This document shows positions 17,894 through 26,380 of a DNA stretch of 64,000 bases, piece by piece. The notes under the pieces were generated by a model, which was given only the letters and a program-made list of their open reading frames with translations, searched no databases and was not told the DNA's origin. This DNA is from Pseudoclavibacter terrae (GTDB taxonomy: Bacteria > Actinomycetota > Actinomycetes > Actinomycetales > Microbacteriaceae): assembly GCF_008831075.1 (NCBI RefSeq), contig NZ_WBJX01000004.1, positions 378,918 through 442,917 of the forward strand, given 5' to 3'. The position numbers and the translations under genes were made by a program. Positions within the stretch are counted from its first letter, which is position 1. Every line of letters begins with the position of its first letter.

Positions 17894-20461
17894 CTAGTGC
17901 ACGGGGTGCTTGCGCTCCAGCGCGGCCCCTTCGACGTCGACGTTCGGCATGATCTTGTCGAGCCACTTCGGCAACCACCACGCTGACTTGCCGAGGAGGT
18001 GCATGAGCGACGGCATGATGAGCATGCGCACGATGAACGCGTCGAGCAGCACACCGAACGCGAGCCCGAACCCGATGGAACGGATCATGGTCGACTCGGC
18101 GAACACGAACCCGCCGAACACCGACACCATGATGAGCGCCGCCGCGATCACGACAGCCCGGCCGGCGCGGAAGCCCTGCACGACCGCGACCCGAGCCTCG
18201 GCCCCGTGCACGTACGCTTCGCGCATCCCGGACGCCAGGAACAGCTGGTAGTCCATGGCGAGCCCGAAGAGGATGCCGACGAGGATCACCGGAAGGAAGC
18301 TCAGGATGGGGCCCGTCGCGTGCAGCCCGATGAGGTCAGCGAACCAGCCCCACTGGAAGACGGCAACCACGGCACCGTACGTCGCGAACAGCGACAGGAT
18401 GAACCCGCCCGTCGCGATGAGCGGCACGAGGATCGACCGGAACACGAGGATCATGATGAGCAGCGACAACCCGACCACAAGGGCGATGTAGAGCGGCAGC
18501 ACCGAGTTGAGCCCCTCGGAGATATCGATGTTGATCGCCGCCTGCCCCGCGACGCCGAGCGTGATGCCGTCCTCGATCTCCGGCAGCGCGCGCAGCTCAC
18601 CCACGAGCTGCTCCGTGGAGACGCTGTTCGGCCCCTCCGCCGGAATCACCTGGAACGCCGTGAGGGTCTTGCTGTCGGACACCCCGATCGGAGCGACCGC
18701 CGTCACATCATCGAGCGACGCGAGCTTCTCCGCGACCAGCACCTGCTTGTCGAGCACGCCCGCATCATCGAGCCCCTCCGGCAACGTCGCCGTCACGAGC
18801 AGCGGCCCAGTCGTGCCCGCCCCGAACTGCTCCTCCGTGATCGTGAACGCCTGATACGACGCCGACTCCTCAGGCTCCGACGACCCATCCGGCAGCCCCA
18901 CCCTCATGGACAGCGCGGGGATGGCGACCGTCAGCAGCACCGCAACTCCCGCGAACACCGTGACGATGGCCCGCCACGTCGGCATCGCCTTCAGCGGTGC
19001 AGCGTGCGCGGCACGCACCTGGCCAGTGACGACCCCGACGCTGCCAGTCCCGGCGCCGCCGGTCTCGCCAGCCCCGCCGCCCGAGCCGTGCAGCTTGCGG
19101 ATGTGCGCCCGCCGACGCTTGTTCAGCACCCGCATCCCGAGCTTGCCGAGCAGCGCAGGCGTCAGCGTGACGGCGATGAGCACCGCGATCAGCACGCACA
19201 CCGCCCCGGCCGTGCCCATGAGACCAAGGAACGGGATGCCCGTGACGTTGAGAGCAAGCAGGGCGACGATGACCGTCGCACCGGCGAACACCACCGCGTT
19301 GCCGGCGGTGCCGTTCGCGAGCCCGATCGACTCGCGCACCTCCATGCCCTGCATGAGCTGCTTGCGGTGCCGGTTCACGATGAACAGCGAGTAGTCGATG
19401 CCCACCGCGAGCCCCAGCATGATGCCGAGAACCGGGGTGACCGACGCCATCTGCACGACCCCGGAGAACGCGAGCACGCTGACGACGCCGATCGCGACGC
19501 CCACAAGCGCCGTGAGGATGGGGAGGGATGCGGCAAGCGCCGACCCCAGCAGCACCAGCAGCACGATGGCCGCGAACACGAGGCCAACCGCCTCTCCGAT
19601 GCCGAAGATCTGCGGCACGCTCTGCGCGATGTCCGTCGAGAAGGCCACGTTCACGCCATCCACGGGGTGCGCCTCGAAGTACTCGATGACGCCCTGCTTG
19701 GCTTCCTCGCTCAGCTCCAGGCGCGGCTCCGTGAACGACACGTTCACGATCGCCGTCGACCCGTCGTCCGAGACGAGGCTGATGCCATCCGACAGCTCGA
19801 CGAGCGTCGCGCCGTTCTCCAGCTGCTGCAGCTGCGTGTCGATCTCAGCCTGCGATGCATCCAACGTCGCCTGCTGCTCGGCGAGAGCCTGCACCTGCGC
19901 GTCCAGCTGCGCCTGCTGCCCCGCGAGGGCCTCAACCTGCGGCGCCGGGTTGCCCGCCGCCTCGAGCTGCTGCCTCGCAGCATCGAGCTGCGCCTGCGCA
20001 GCATCCAGCTGAGCCTTCCCTGCGTCGAGCTGCGCCTGACCCGCGTCAAGCTGCGTCTGCCCCTCAGCGATCTGCGTGCGACCGCTCTCGACCTGCGCCG
20101 CCTGCCCCTCGAGCTCGGCGGTCGCCGAGAACGGGTCGATGACGTCCGCGACGTCGGCGAGCTCGCCGCGATCCGCGATGACCGCGCTGATCTCCGCGCG
20201 CTGCGCATCAGTGAGCGCCGACCCGTCCGCCGTCGAATAGACGACGGTGCCGGACGCGCCCGCGAAGTCGGGCAGCTGCTCCTCGAGATCCGAGATGACC
20301 TCGCCGGATGCGGTGCCTGGCACGTCGAAGCTCGACGTGAGGCCCTTGAACCCGATCAGGAACCCACCTACGGCGAGCCCCAGGATGACCAGCCAGGCCC
20401 CCACGACCACCCACACTCGGCGGGTCGCGAAGTTCCCCAGGCGGTACAGCAGTTCGGCCAT
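17894..20461 (-). CDS. MMPL-family RND exporter with a coiled-coil insert
   Basis: 855 residues with about 12 membrane helices in two MMPL halves. MMPL proteins export lipids or other hydrophobic compounds using the proton gradient. Notable is the first extracellular domain: between about residues 128 and 210 it carries a heptad-periodic Gln/Leu/Ala/Asp-rich stretch (repeats such as AQLDAGQ, AQLDAGK, AQLDAAQ) expected to form a long coiled-coil hairpin. Other landmarks are GLAVGIDYSLFIVNRHRKQL in the first half and ILVGILFGLAMDYQLFLASG in the second, the proton-relay regions. The start is the ATG at 20461, with AGAGG 6 nt upstream. It is divergent from the TetR gene, its likely repressor. Confidence 0.93.
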   Translation of the reverse strand: MAELLYRLGNFATRRVWVVVGAWLVILGLAVGGFLIGFKGLTSSFDVPGTASGEVISDLEEQLPDFAGASGTVVYSTADGSALTDAQRAEISAVIADRGELADVADVIDPFSATAELEGQAAQVESGRTQIAEGQTQLDAGQAQLDAGKAQLDAAQAQLDAARQQLEAAGNPAPQVEALAGQQAQLDAQVQALAEQQATLDASQAEIDTQLQQLENGATLVELSDGISLVSDDGSTAIVNVSFTEPRLELSEEAKQGVIEYFEAHPVDGVNVAFSTDIAQSVPQIFGIGEAVGLVFAAIVLLVLLGSALAASLPILTALVGVAIGVVSVLAFSGVVQMASVTPVLGIMLGLAVGIDYSLFIVNRHRKQLMQGMEVRESIGLANGTAGNAVVFAGATVIVALLALNVTGIPFLGLMGTAGAVCVLIAVLIAVTLTPALLGKLGMRVLNKRRRAHIRKLHGSGGGAGETGGAGTGSVGVVTGQVRAAHAAPLKAMPTWRAIVTVFAGVAVLLTVAIPALSMRVGLPDGSSEPEESASYQAFTITEEQFGAGTTGPLLVTATLPEGLDDAGVLDKQVLVAEKLASLDDVTAVAPIGVSDSKTLTAFQVIPAEGPNSVSTEQLVGELRALPEIEDGITLGVAGQAAINIDISEGLNSVLPLYIALVVGLSLLIMILVFRSILVPLIATGGFILSLFATYGAVVAVFQWGWFADLIGLHATGPILSFLPVILVGILFGLAMDYQLFLASGMREAYVHGAEARVAVVQGFRAGRAVVIAAALIMVSVFGGFVFAESTMIRSIGFGLAFGVLLDAFIVRMLIMPSLMHLLGKSAWWLPKWLDKIMPNVDVEGAALERKHPVH

Positions 20462-20584
20462 CAGCATCCTCTCGGCGCACGAGATCGTGCGCGCTCGTTC
20501 GTGGCGGCGCTCGAGCCCAAACCGTCCGCCTGAGGGAGCGCCGCCCTAGATCATACGCAACGTCTCGTCTACGCAGTTTGTGAA

Positions 20585-20590
20585 TATGAT
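20585..20590 (+). promoter_or_regulatory. -10 element TATGAT before the TetR gene
   Basis: TATGAT ends 7 nt before the ATG at 20598, implying a leaderless transcript. Just upstream, TACGCA occurs twice (20554 and 20570, 16 bp apart), which could be half-sites for the regulator in this divergent promoter region. Confidence 0.5.
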
Positions 20591-20597
20591 GGCGGGC

Positions 20598-21239
20598 ATG
20601 CCAGAGCAAGCCGCAGACGTCTCAGAGCAAGCCCCAGGCGTCGACGAGCGCGCCGCTTCCGCCCACCGACAGGGCCCGGTGCGCAGCGAAGCCGCCAGGG
20701 TCGCGGTGCTCGAGGCCACCTCGAAGCTGTTCGCCGAGCGCGGCTACGAGCGCCTCACGATGGAGGGCGTCGCGGCAGAGGCCGGCGTCTCGAAGCAGAC
20801 CATCTACCGCTGGTGGCCTTCCAAGGGAGCCCTCGTCTCCGACTGCCTCCTGCAGGGACAGCTCTTCCCGAACCGCTTCACGGTGCCGAACTCGGGCGAG
20901 CTGCGCCACGACCTCACTGCCTGGCTCAGCGCCATTCTCGCGCTCCTCGGACAGCCGCAGGGCGAGCTCCTCGTCCGTTCGCTGATCGCCGCATCCGTCG
21001 AGAACGCCGACATCGGCAGGCGCTTGCACGAGAGCCTCGGCGCGAGCCGCTCCCTCACCGAACGGTTCGAGATCGCGATCGCCGATGGCCAGCTGGCAGC
21101 GGATGCGCGGCTCGAGGAGATCGGTGAGGCCATCGTCGGCGCGCTCCTCCTCCGCGCACTGAGCCGCACCGAATCAAGCGATGACAGCATCCAGCGGCTC
21201 CTCGATGCCGTGCTCGGACCGGCTCAGGCGAAGGGCTGA
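20598..21239 (+). CDS. TetR-family regulator, probable repressor of the MMPL exporter
   Basis: 213 residues. The N-terminal helix-turn-helix reads LTMEGVAAEAGVSKQTIYRWW followed by PSKGALV, typical TetR; the remainder is helical with a C-terminal ligand domain (RSLIAASVENADIGRRLHES, IVGALLLRALSRTESSD). The ATG at 20598 is preferred over GTG/ATG codons at 20580-20589 because those lie inside the -10 element. Divergent orientation and a 136-bp shared intergenic region suggest it controls itself and the MMPL gene. Confidence 0.9.
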   Translation: MPEQAADVSEQAPGVDERAASAHRQGPVRSEAARVAVLEATSKLFAERGYERLTMEGVAAEAGVSKQTIYRWWPSKGALVSDCLLQGQLFPNRFTVPNSGELRHDLTAWLSAILALLGQPQGELLVRSLIAASVENADIGRRLHESLGASRSLTERFEIAIADGQLAADARLEEIGEAIVGALLLRALSRTESSDDSIQRLLDAVLGPAQAKG

Positions 21240-21316
21240 GAGCCAGCCGCTGACTGGCCCGCGCTGCCCGACCGGCAGCAGCTGACGCGTCGCTCAGCAG
21301 GCGTCGCCCCCACGCA

Positions 21317-22462
21317 TCACGCGCGGTCCTGACTCCCTCGTTCCTCCGCCTGGCTTCCCCCACCGGCTTCTGCACCGGATTCTGCGCCGCATTCTGCGCC
21401 GGCTTCTGCGCCGGCGCCGTCAGGTTCCGCTCCGGCTCCGCGGAAGGCTTCGACCTGCGCTTGGAAGTGCTCCGTCTTCGCCTCGGCGATGTCCCGCGGA
21501 CGGTTGGCGGCACTCGCGAAGAACTCGTTCCACCGCGAGCGCAGCACCTGCAACACCAGTCGGGGCGTGACGTGGACCTTGCGGTTGCGGGCTTCCTCGT
21601 CGGCGACCTGCACGAGCTTGCCGGCTGCGGCGTCTGCGGCGAGATCCTGGCCGGCACCCTCCGCGCTTCGCGTGTCGAAGGGCTCCCGCGCGTGGTCAAC
21701 GCAGAGCTCGGCGACGCCCTTCGCGTGGTCGTACATGACGGAGTGCGCGGCGCCCTCGATCTCCCACGTGGATGCTCGAGGGAGCAGCCCGGCCATCTCG
21801 CGCAGCCAGGACCGCGGCACCAGCGAGTCGTGCTCGCCCCTGATGACGAGCGTGTGCGCTTGGATGCGGGGCAGCACATCCTCGATCCGGTACCGCATCA
21901 TGCGAGGCAGCACGGCGGAGAACCAGCGGAACCCGCACAGCAGGTAGGCGCCGACGGCGAGCATCGCGACGCGGAACGGCTCGTGCGCCGACGACTCGAG
22001 GAACCGGAACGCCAGCTTCGGGAGCGACCGCTCTCGCGGGTTCGTGACGGGGCCGATGAGCACCAGCGTGCTCAGCTCGGGGCGCTGCGAGGCGAGCTCG
22101 GCCACCACCTGCGTTCCCATCGAGTGGCCGACGAGGACAGGGTCGACCAGCCCCAGCTCGTCGATGACGGTGCCGACCACAGCGGCGTAGCGCTGGATGC
22201 TCATGGGCCGCTTCGGGTACGGGACCCCCGCGAAACCGGGCAGGTCGAGGGCGTGCACCGGCCCGAACTCCCCGAGCCCAGGTGCGAGGTTCTCGTAGTA
22301 GTTCGACGCGACCCCGATGCCCGCGACGAGCACGAACGCGCGATCCCCATCGGCGCCGATCGTCGAGACCCGCGCCCGGACTTCCCCGTGGCGGATGTAC
22401 CGAACCTGGACGCGCTGGCCTGCGAGGTCAGCGGCGGAGGCCGGTCGGGAAGCGGGAGACAC
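21317..22462 (-). CDS. Alpha/beta-hydrolase
   Basis: 381 residues. The nucleophile elbow VLVGHSMGTQVVAELA (GxSxG) and the later TLVIRGEHDSLVP and GAAHSVMYDHAKGVAEL segments supply the Ser-Asp-His triad of an esterase/lipase-type hydrolase. The C-terminal 60 residues or so leave the fold and end in Gly/Ala/Glu repeats (GAGAEAGAECGAESGAEAGG). The GTG at 22462 has TACAGT 7 nt upstream on the same strand, so it may have its own leaderless transcript although it lies 28 nt after the histidine phosphatase. A role in removing acyl groups from an imported phosphoester is possible but unproven. Confidence 0.85.
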   Translation of the reverse strand: MSPASRPASAADLAGQRVQVRYIRHGEVRARVSTIGADGDRAFVLVAGIGVASNYYENLAPGLGEFGPVHALDLPGFAGVPYPKRPMSIQRYAAVVGTVIDELGLVDPVLVGHSMGTQVVAELASQRPELSTLVLIGPVTNPRERSLPKLAFRFLESSAHEPFRVAMLAVGAYLLCGFRWFSAVLPRMMRYRIEDVLPRIQAHTLVIRGEHDSLVPRSWLREMAGLLPRASTWEIEGAAHSVMYDHAKGVAELCVDHAREPFDTRSAEGAGQDLAADAAAGKLVQVADEEARNRKVHVTPRLVLQVLRSRWNEFFASAANRPRDIAEAKTEHFQAQVEAFRGAGAEPDGAGAEAGAECGAESGAEAGGGSQAEERGSQDRA

Positions 22463-22469
22463 GGCACCA

Positions 22470-22475
22470 ACTGTA
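22470..22475 (-). promoter_or_regulatory. -10 element TACAGT before the hydrolase gene
   Basis: Minus strand TACAGT ends 7 nt before the GTG at 22462. It suggests a separate promoter inside the phosphatase-importer cluster. Confidence 0.4.
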
Positions 22476-22490
22476 GCCAGCCGGCACCCC

Positions 22491-23030
22491 TCACTCCCCC
22501 AGGAAGCGCGCCGTCGGCCGACGACCAGCGCCCGGCTCGAGCAGCACCACCTGCCCGTTCAGGATGCGAGGGCACACGCCACCCGTGACGGCTTCGATCC
22601 CCGCCCTCAGGAAGACGCCGTGACTCACGACCACCGCCGTCCCGGGAGCTTCGAGGAGAGCGCCGAGGGCGCTGCCAGCTCGCCTCCCCAGCTCGACCGC
22701 CGTCTCCGAACCCGGGTAGTCCCCCGACGGCCATCGCTCTGCGGCCTCGGCCACCCGCATCCCCTCGGCCTCACCGAAGTCGCGCTCGAGCAGGTCGGGT
22801 TCGACGACAGGATCGGCGGCGCCGAGGTGCGAGCCCAGGATCGCCGCGGTCTGCGCCGCACGGGCCAGCGGCGAGGTGACCACGCGGCCCCACTGCGCGC
22901 GGGCGAGGAGCCGGCCCGCGGCCTCCGCCTGCGCCTCCCCGTGCGCATCGAGGGCGATGTCGCTGCGGCCCTGCAGCCGGCGCTCCAGGTTCCACGCGGT
23001 GCGACCGTGCCGCACCAGAGCGAGCGTCAT
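22491..23030 (-). CDS. Histidine phosphatase (phosphoglycerate-mutase fold)
   Basis: 179 residues. Catalytic RHG motif at Arg7-His8-Gly9 (ALVRHGRTAWN), second arginine in VVTSPLARAAQTA, the acid glutamate in LLERDFGEAEG, and the second histidine in VVVSHGVFL. Complete for the family, which hydrolyses sugar phosphates and other phosphomonoesters through a phosphohistidine. Its ATG overlaps the stop of the ABC ATPase (ATGA), placing it in the importer operon. It is one of three different phosphatases in this operon. The substrate is unknown. Confidence 0.9.
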   Translation of the reverse strand: MTLALVRHGRTAWNLERRLQGRSDIALDAHGEAQAEAAGRLLARAQWGRVVTSPLARAAQTAAILGSHLGAADPVVEPDLLERDFGEAEGMRVAEAAERWPSGDYPGSETAVELGRRAGSALGALLEAPGTAVVVSHGVFLRAGIEAVTGGVCPRILNGQVVLLEPGAGRRPTARFLGE

Positions 23031-24598
23031 GCCGCCGACGTCGAGGAGTTGGACGCGCCGACTGCGAGTTCCTGCGCGTCAGCCGGGGTCGAACCAGCAG
23101 TCGCCCCGGTCGCCTCCGAGCGAGTCGCCGCCGGGACGGATGCGTCGGCGCCACCCGCGGATGCGCGGACTCCGGAACCCGAATCAGCCGCTGCGGGTGC
23201 GCCGACCTCGGAACCCGAGACAGCCGCTGCGGGTGCGCCGACCTCAGCACCAACATCAGCGCTGACACCAGCCCCCGCACTGGCTCCAGCACTAGCGCTA
23301 GCGCCCGCCCCGGGATCAACGCCAGGGCCGGCTGCGTAGATCCGTGCCCTCGCGACACGGACCGTGACGCTGTCGCCGACCCTCGGCCGGATGCCGCGGG
23401 TCCGCGCGCGCAACCGCAGGCCGGCCCAGTCGAGCACGAGGTCGCTGCCCTCCGGTGTGAAGAGCGCCGACCTGACCGTCGCGTCACCCGCGGTGGTTGC
23501 CTCGCTCGCCCGGCCTGCTTCGCCTGCCTGCCTGATGACGCCTTCGCGCAGCACATCGCCCGCCGCGACGGCGTGGGCCGACCGGTCTGGAACGTCCGTC
23601 GAATCCGCGCCCTTCGCCTCAGTTCCAGCGCCGCCCACGATCTCCACCTCGACGTCGCTCGGGAGGATGGCCGCTTGCACCGCGCCGAGGCTTCCCGGCT
23701 GGCACCCCTCGAGGCGGGTCCAGTCCACGCGCAGCGGGTGCGCATCCGCCGCGAAACCCGCCCTGTCGACGGCCCCGTCGACCGCGCCGCCGACCACCCC
23801 GTCGACTGCGCCGTCAACTGCGCCGTCAACCGCACCGCCGATCATGCCGCCGATCGTGCCGCCGACGATCGTCGCGTCGGACAGGAACTTCGCGATGAAC
23901 GGCGACGCGGGACGAGTCACGAGCTCCTCCGGGGTGCCGAGCTGCTGGATGCGCCCGCCGTCGAGCACCGCCACGCGATCGGCGAGGGCCAGCGCCTCGG
24001 AGCGGTCGTGGGTGACATGCACCACCGTCAGGCCGAGCTCCCGCGTGAGCGTGTGCAGCTCGAGCCTGAGACTGTCGCGCAACGGCTCGTCGAGCGCCGA
24101 CAGCGCTTCGTCGAGCAGCAGCACCCGCGGCCTCCCGATCAGCGCGCGGGCGATCGCCACGCGCTGCCGCTGACCGCCGGACAGCGTCGCCGGGTTGCGC
24201 TTCGCAGAGCCGGCCAGGCCGACCATCTCGAGCGCCTCATCGACGCGGCGGCGGCGCTCAGGCTTCGCGACACGGGCGCGGCGCAGCGGGTAGTCGACGT
24301 TGCGGCCGACGTTCCAGTGCGGCCAGACGGCGTGCTGCTGGAACACCATGCCGAGTTCCCTGGCCTCCGGTGGCACGACGGATCCCCCGCCGGCCACGAC
24401 CCGCTCGCCGATGCTCACCCGCCCCGATGTCGGCGCTTGGAACCCCGCGATGGTGCGCAGGAGGGTCGTCTTGCCCGACCCGGACGGGCCGACCAGCGCG
24501 AGGAACTCCCCGTCGCGCACGTCGAGGTCGACGCTGTCGAGGCCGACGGTGCCGCTCGGGAAACGGACGGAGACTGAGTCGAGGGTGACGGATGCCAC
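23027..24598 (-). CDS. ABC importer ATPase (FbpC/PotA-like) with repetitive inserts
   Basis: 523 residues. The first 230 or so form a complete ATPase: Walker A GPSGSGKTT, FQQHAVWPHWNV, signature TLSGGQRQR, Walker B VLLLDEALSALDEP, switch VTHDRSEAL. A TOBE-like C-terminal domain follows ([31 protein letters not shown]). Between them lies an insert of Gly-Ala-Val-Asp-Gly repeats (GGAVDGAVDGAVDG) at about 245-272, and the last 110 residues or so are Ala/Gly/Ser repeats. It serves the permease and binding protein upstream. Start: GTG at 24598. Substrates of this ATPase class include ferric ion, polyamines, thiamine and phosphonates. Confidence 0.93.
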   Translation of the reverse strand: MASVTLDSVSVRFPSGTVGLDSVDLDVRDGEFLALVGPSGSGKTTLLRTIAGFQAPTSGRVSIGERVVAGGGSVVPPEARELGMVFQQHAVWPHWNVGRNVDYPLRRARVAKPERRRRVDEALEMVGLAGSAKRNPATLSGGQRQRVAIARALIGRPRVLLLDEALSALDEPLRDSLRLELHTLTRELGLTVVHVTHDRSEALALADRVAVLDGGRIQQLGTPEELVTRPASPFIAKFLSDATIVGGTIGGMIGGAVDGAVDGAVDGVVGGAVDGAVDRAGFAADAHPLRVDWTRLEGCQPGSLGAVQAAILPSDVEVEIVGGAGTEAKGADSTDVPDRSAHAVAAGDVLREGVIRQAGEAGRASEATTAGDATVRSALFTPEGSDLVLDWAGLRLRARTRGIRPRVGDSVTVRVARARIYAAGPGVDPGAGASASAGASAGAGVSADVGAEVGAPAAAVSGSEVGAPAAADSGSGVRASAGGADASVPAATRSEATGATAGSTPADAQELAVGASNSSTSAA

Positions 24599-24652
24599 GT
24601 GATGCCTTCCAGGAGAGTGGTGCAGGTCAGAGGTCGAGCAGAGCGCCGACCG

Positions 24653-26344
24653 CTACTTCGGCGCCCTCGTCGCGACGCCGATGACGGCGACGCCGAGGAG
24701 CGCCACGATGAGGGACAGCGCGGCGGCGGTGTTGAACGCCCCGGCCTGCTGGAGGTTGAAGATCGCGACGCCGAGGGTCTGCGATCCGGGCGAGAGGAGC
24801 AGCACGGACAGCGTCAGCTCGCGAACCGCCGTGACGGCGACGAGCACCGCACCGGAGATCGCAGCGGGCGCCGCCATGCGGCTGGAGATGTCGACAAGCG
24901 CGCGCATCCGCCCCGCTCCCCCGATCCTCGCCGCCTCCTCAGCACTCGCCGGGGTGCTCGCGAGCGGCGCCGCCACCGCCTGCACCACGAGCGCCGTGAA
25001 CGAGGTGACGTAGGCGCACAGAATCAGCCACGGCGTGTTGAACAGGCCGATGTGGGGTGCCAGCACGAGCCACGCGACGGCGATGACGATGCCCGGCACC
25101 GCCTGGGGCAGCATGGCGAGGGCCCGCAGGGGGCCGCTCCCGCGCATCCGAGTCCGGGTGACGAGCACCGCGATGCCGAGCCCGAGGAACCCGCAGATGA
25201 GGGCCGCGAGCACGGCGAGCATGACCGAGTTCGTGGCGCCCTGGATCGCGTTCGCGGAGGTGACGGCCTTCACGACGTTGTCGAGCGTGAGGTTCTCGGG
25301 CACCAGGGCGAGCCCCGGCGCGCGGAGCAGCGACTGCTGCAGCAGCGCGAGCAACGGCAGCACGGTCACGGTGAGCACCAGCACCCAGGTCACGATGGAC
25401 GCGGGAACGCGCGCCCGCCCGAGCGGCAGGAGCTGCGGGGCGGACGACGACGAGTCGAGCTCCCAACGGCTCCTGCCGATGAGGAAGTCGACGACCAGGG
25501 CCGCGAGCGCAAGCAGCAGCAGCACGACCCCGATCGTCGCGACGACCGCAAGCGGCTCATCCACGGTCCCCGACTGCAGGTAGCGGTAGACGAGCGTCGC
25601 GAGGGTCGTGTACTGCTCGGGCAGACCGATGATCGAGGGGATGCCGAAGTCGGCGAGGTTGCCGACCGCGATGAGCACGAACGACGACAGCAGGGCGGGC
25701 CGCAGGAGGGGGACGGTGATCGTGAACACGCTGCGGGCGGGACTCGCCCCGGCGATGCGCGCGGCCTGCTCGAGGTCGGACGGCACGCGGCGCAGGGCGG
25801 CCGAGACGATGAGCATCGCGATGGGGTAGCTGTGGACGGTGAGGAGCAGGATGACCCCGTCCGCACCGTAGATCGACCACAGCGGGCCGCCGAACGCCTG
25901 CGACCACCACAGGTTCACGGGGCTCGTCGGGCCGGCGATGCCGAGCCAGGCGATCGCGCCGACGAACGGCGGCACGAGCAGCGGGGTGAGCGCGAGGAGC
26001 CGCAGGCCGCGGCGCCCCGCCAGGTCGGTGCGGTCGAGCAGCACCGCGAGCGCCGTGCCGATCACCACGGCACCCAGTGCGGATGCGCCGGCCGACACGA
26101 GGCTGTTCGTCGCGGCCTCGACGACGTCACCCTGCACGAGGACGTGCAGCTGGGAGCCGCCGGCGGCGAGCACGAGGATCGCGCCGATCGGCACGAGCAC
26201 GAAGGCGGCGACCGCGATCCAGAGGGCAAGCGACAGGCCGTGGACACCATCCGGCCCTGAAGGCCGGGGCTTCCGGACCGCCGCCGAGGCGGTGCCGCTG
26301 CGTTGAGCGGCACCGCCCCGGGGTGTCGTGAGCGTTGCGGTCAT
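24653..26344 (-). CDS. ABC importer permease, two-domain (FbpB type)
   Basis: 563 residues with about 12 membrane helices: two fused binding-protein-dependent permease domains, each with its EAA-type loop (first ASPARSVFTITVPLLRPAL, second GAGRMRALVDISSRMAAPA). This is the FbpB/ThiP architecture. The ATG at 26344 lies inside a 20-bp tandem duplication that also carries the stop of the binding-protein gene, so translation is closely linked. The next gene (ATPase) starts 54 nt downstream. The substrate cannot be read from the permease. Confidence 0.93.
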   Translation of the reverse strand: MTATLTTPRGGAAQRSGTASAAVRKPRPSGPDGVHGLSLALWIAVAAFVLVPIGAILVLAAGGSQLHVLVQGDVVEAATNSLVSAGASALGAVVIGTALAVLLDRTDLAGRRGLRLLALTPLLVPPFVGAIAWLGIAGPTSPVNLWWSQAFGGPLWSIYGADGVILLLTVHSYPIAMLIVSAALRRVPSDLEQAARIAGASPARSVFTITVPLLRPALLSSFVLIAVGNLADFGIPSIIGLPEQYTTLATLVYRYLQSGTVDEPLAVVATIGVVLLLLALAALVVDFLIGRSRWELDSSSSAPQLLPLGRARVPASIVTWVLVLTVTVLPLLALLQQSLLRAPGLALVPENLTLDNVVKAVTSANAIQGATNSVMLAVLAALICGFLGLGIAVLVTRTRMRGSGPLRALAMLPQAVPGIVIAVAWLVLAPHIGLFNTPWLILCAYVTSFTALVVQAVAAPLASTPASAEEAARIGGAGRMRALVDISSRMAAPAAISGAVLVAVTAVRELTLSVLLLSPGSQTLGVAIFNLQQAGAFNTAAALSLIVALLGVAVIGVATRAPK

Positions 26345-26380
26345 GAGAGGAACAGCGTCCTCATCAGAGGAACAGCGTGC
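26341..26380. repeat. 20-bp tandem duplication at a gene junction
   Basis: Positions 26341-26360 and 26361-26380 match at 18 of 20. On the minus strand the first-read copy contains the TGA stop (26366-26364) of the binding-protein gene, and the second contains the ATG start (26344-26342) of the permease gene; the two differences create one and remove the other. Confidence 0.85.

Noticed and set aside
17999..20533. An 844-codon plus-strand frame opposite the MMPL gene
   Set aside because: His/Arg/Asp-rich antisense of a recognised membrane transporter; no motif and no start signal.
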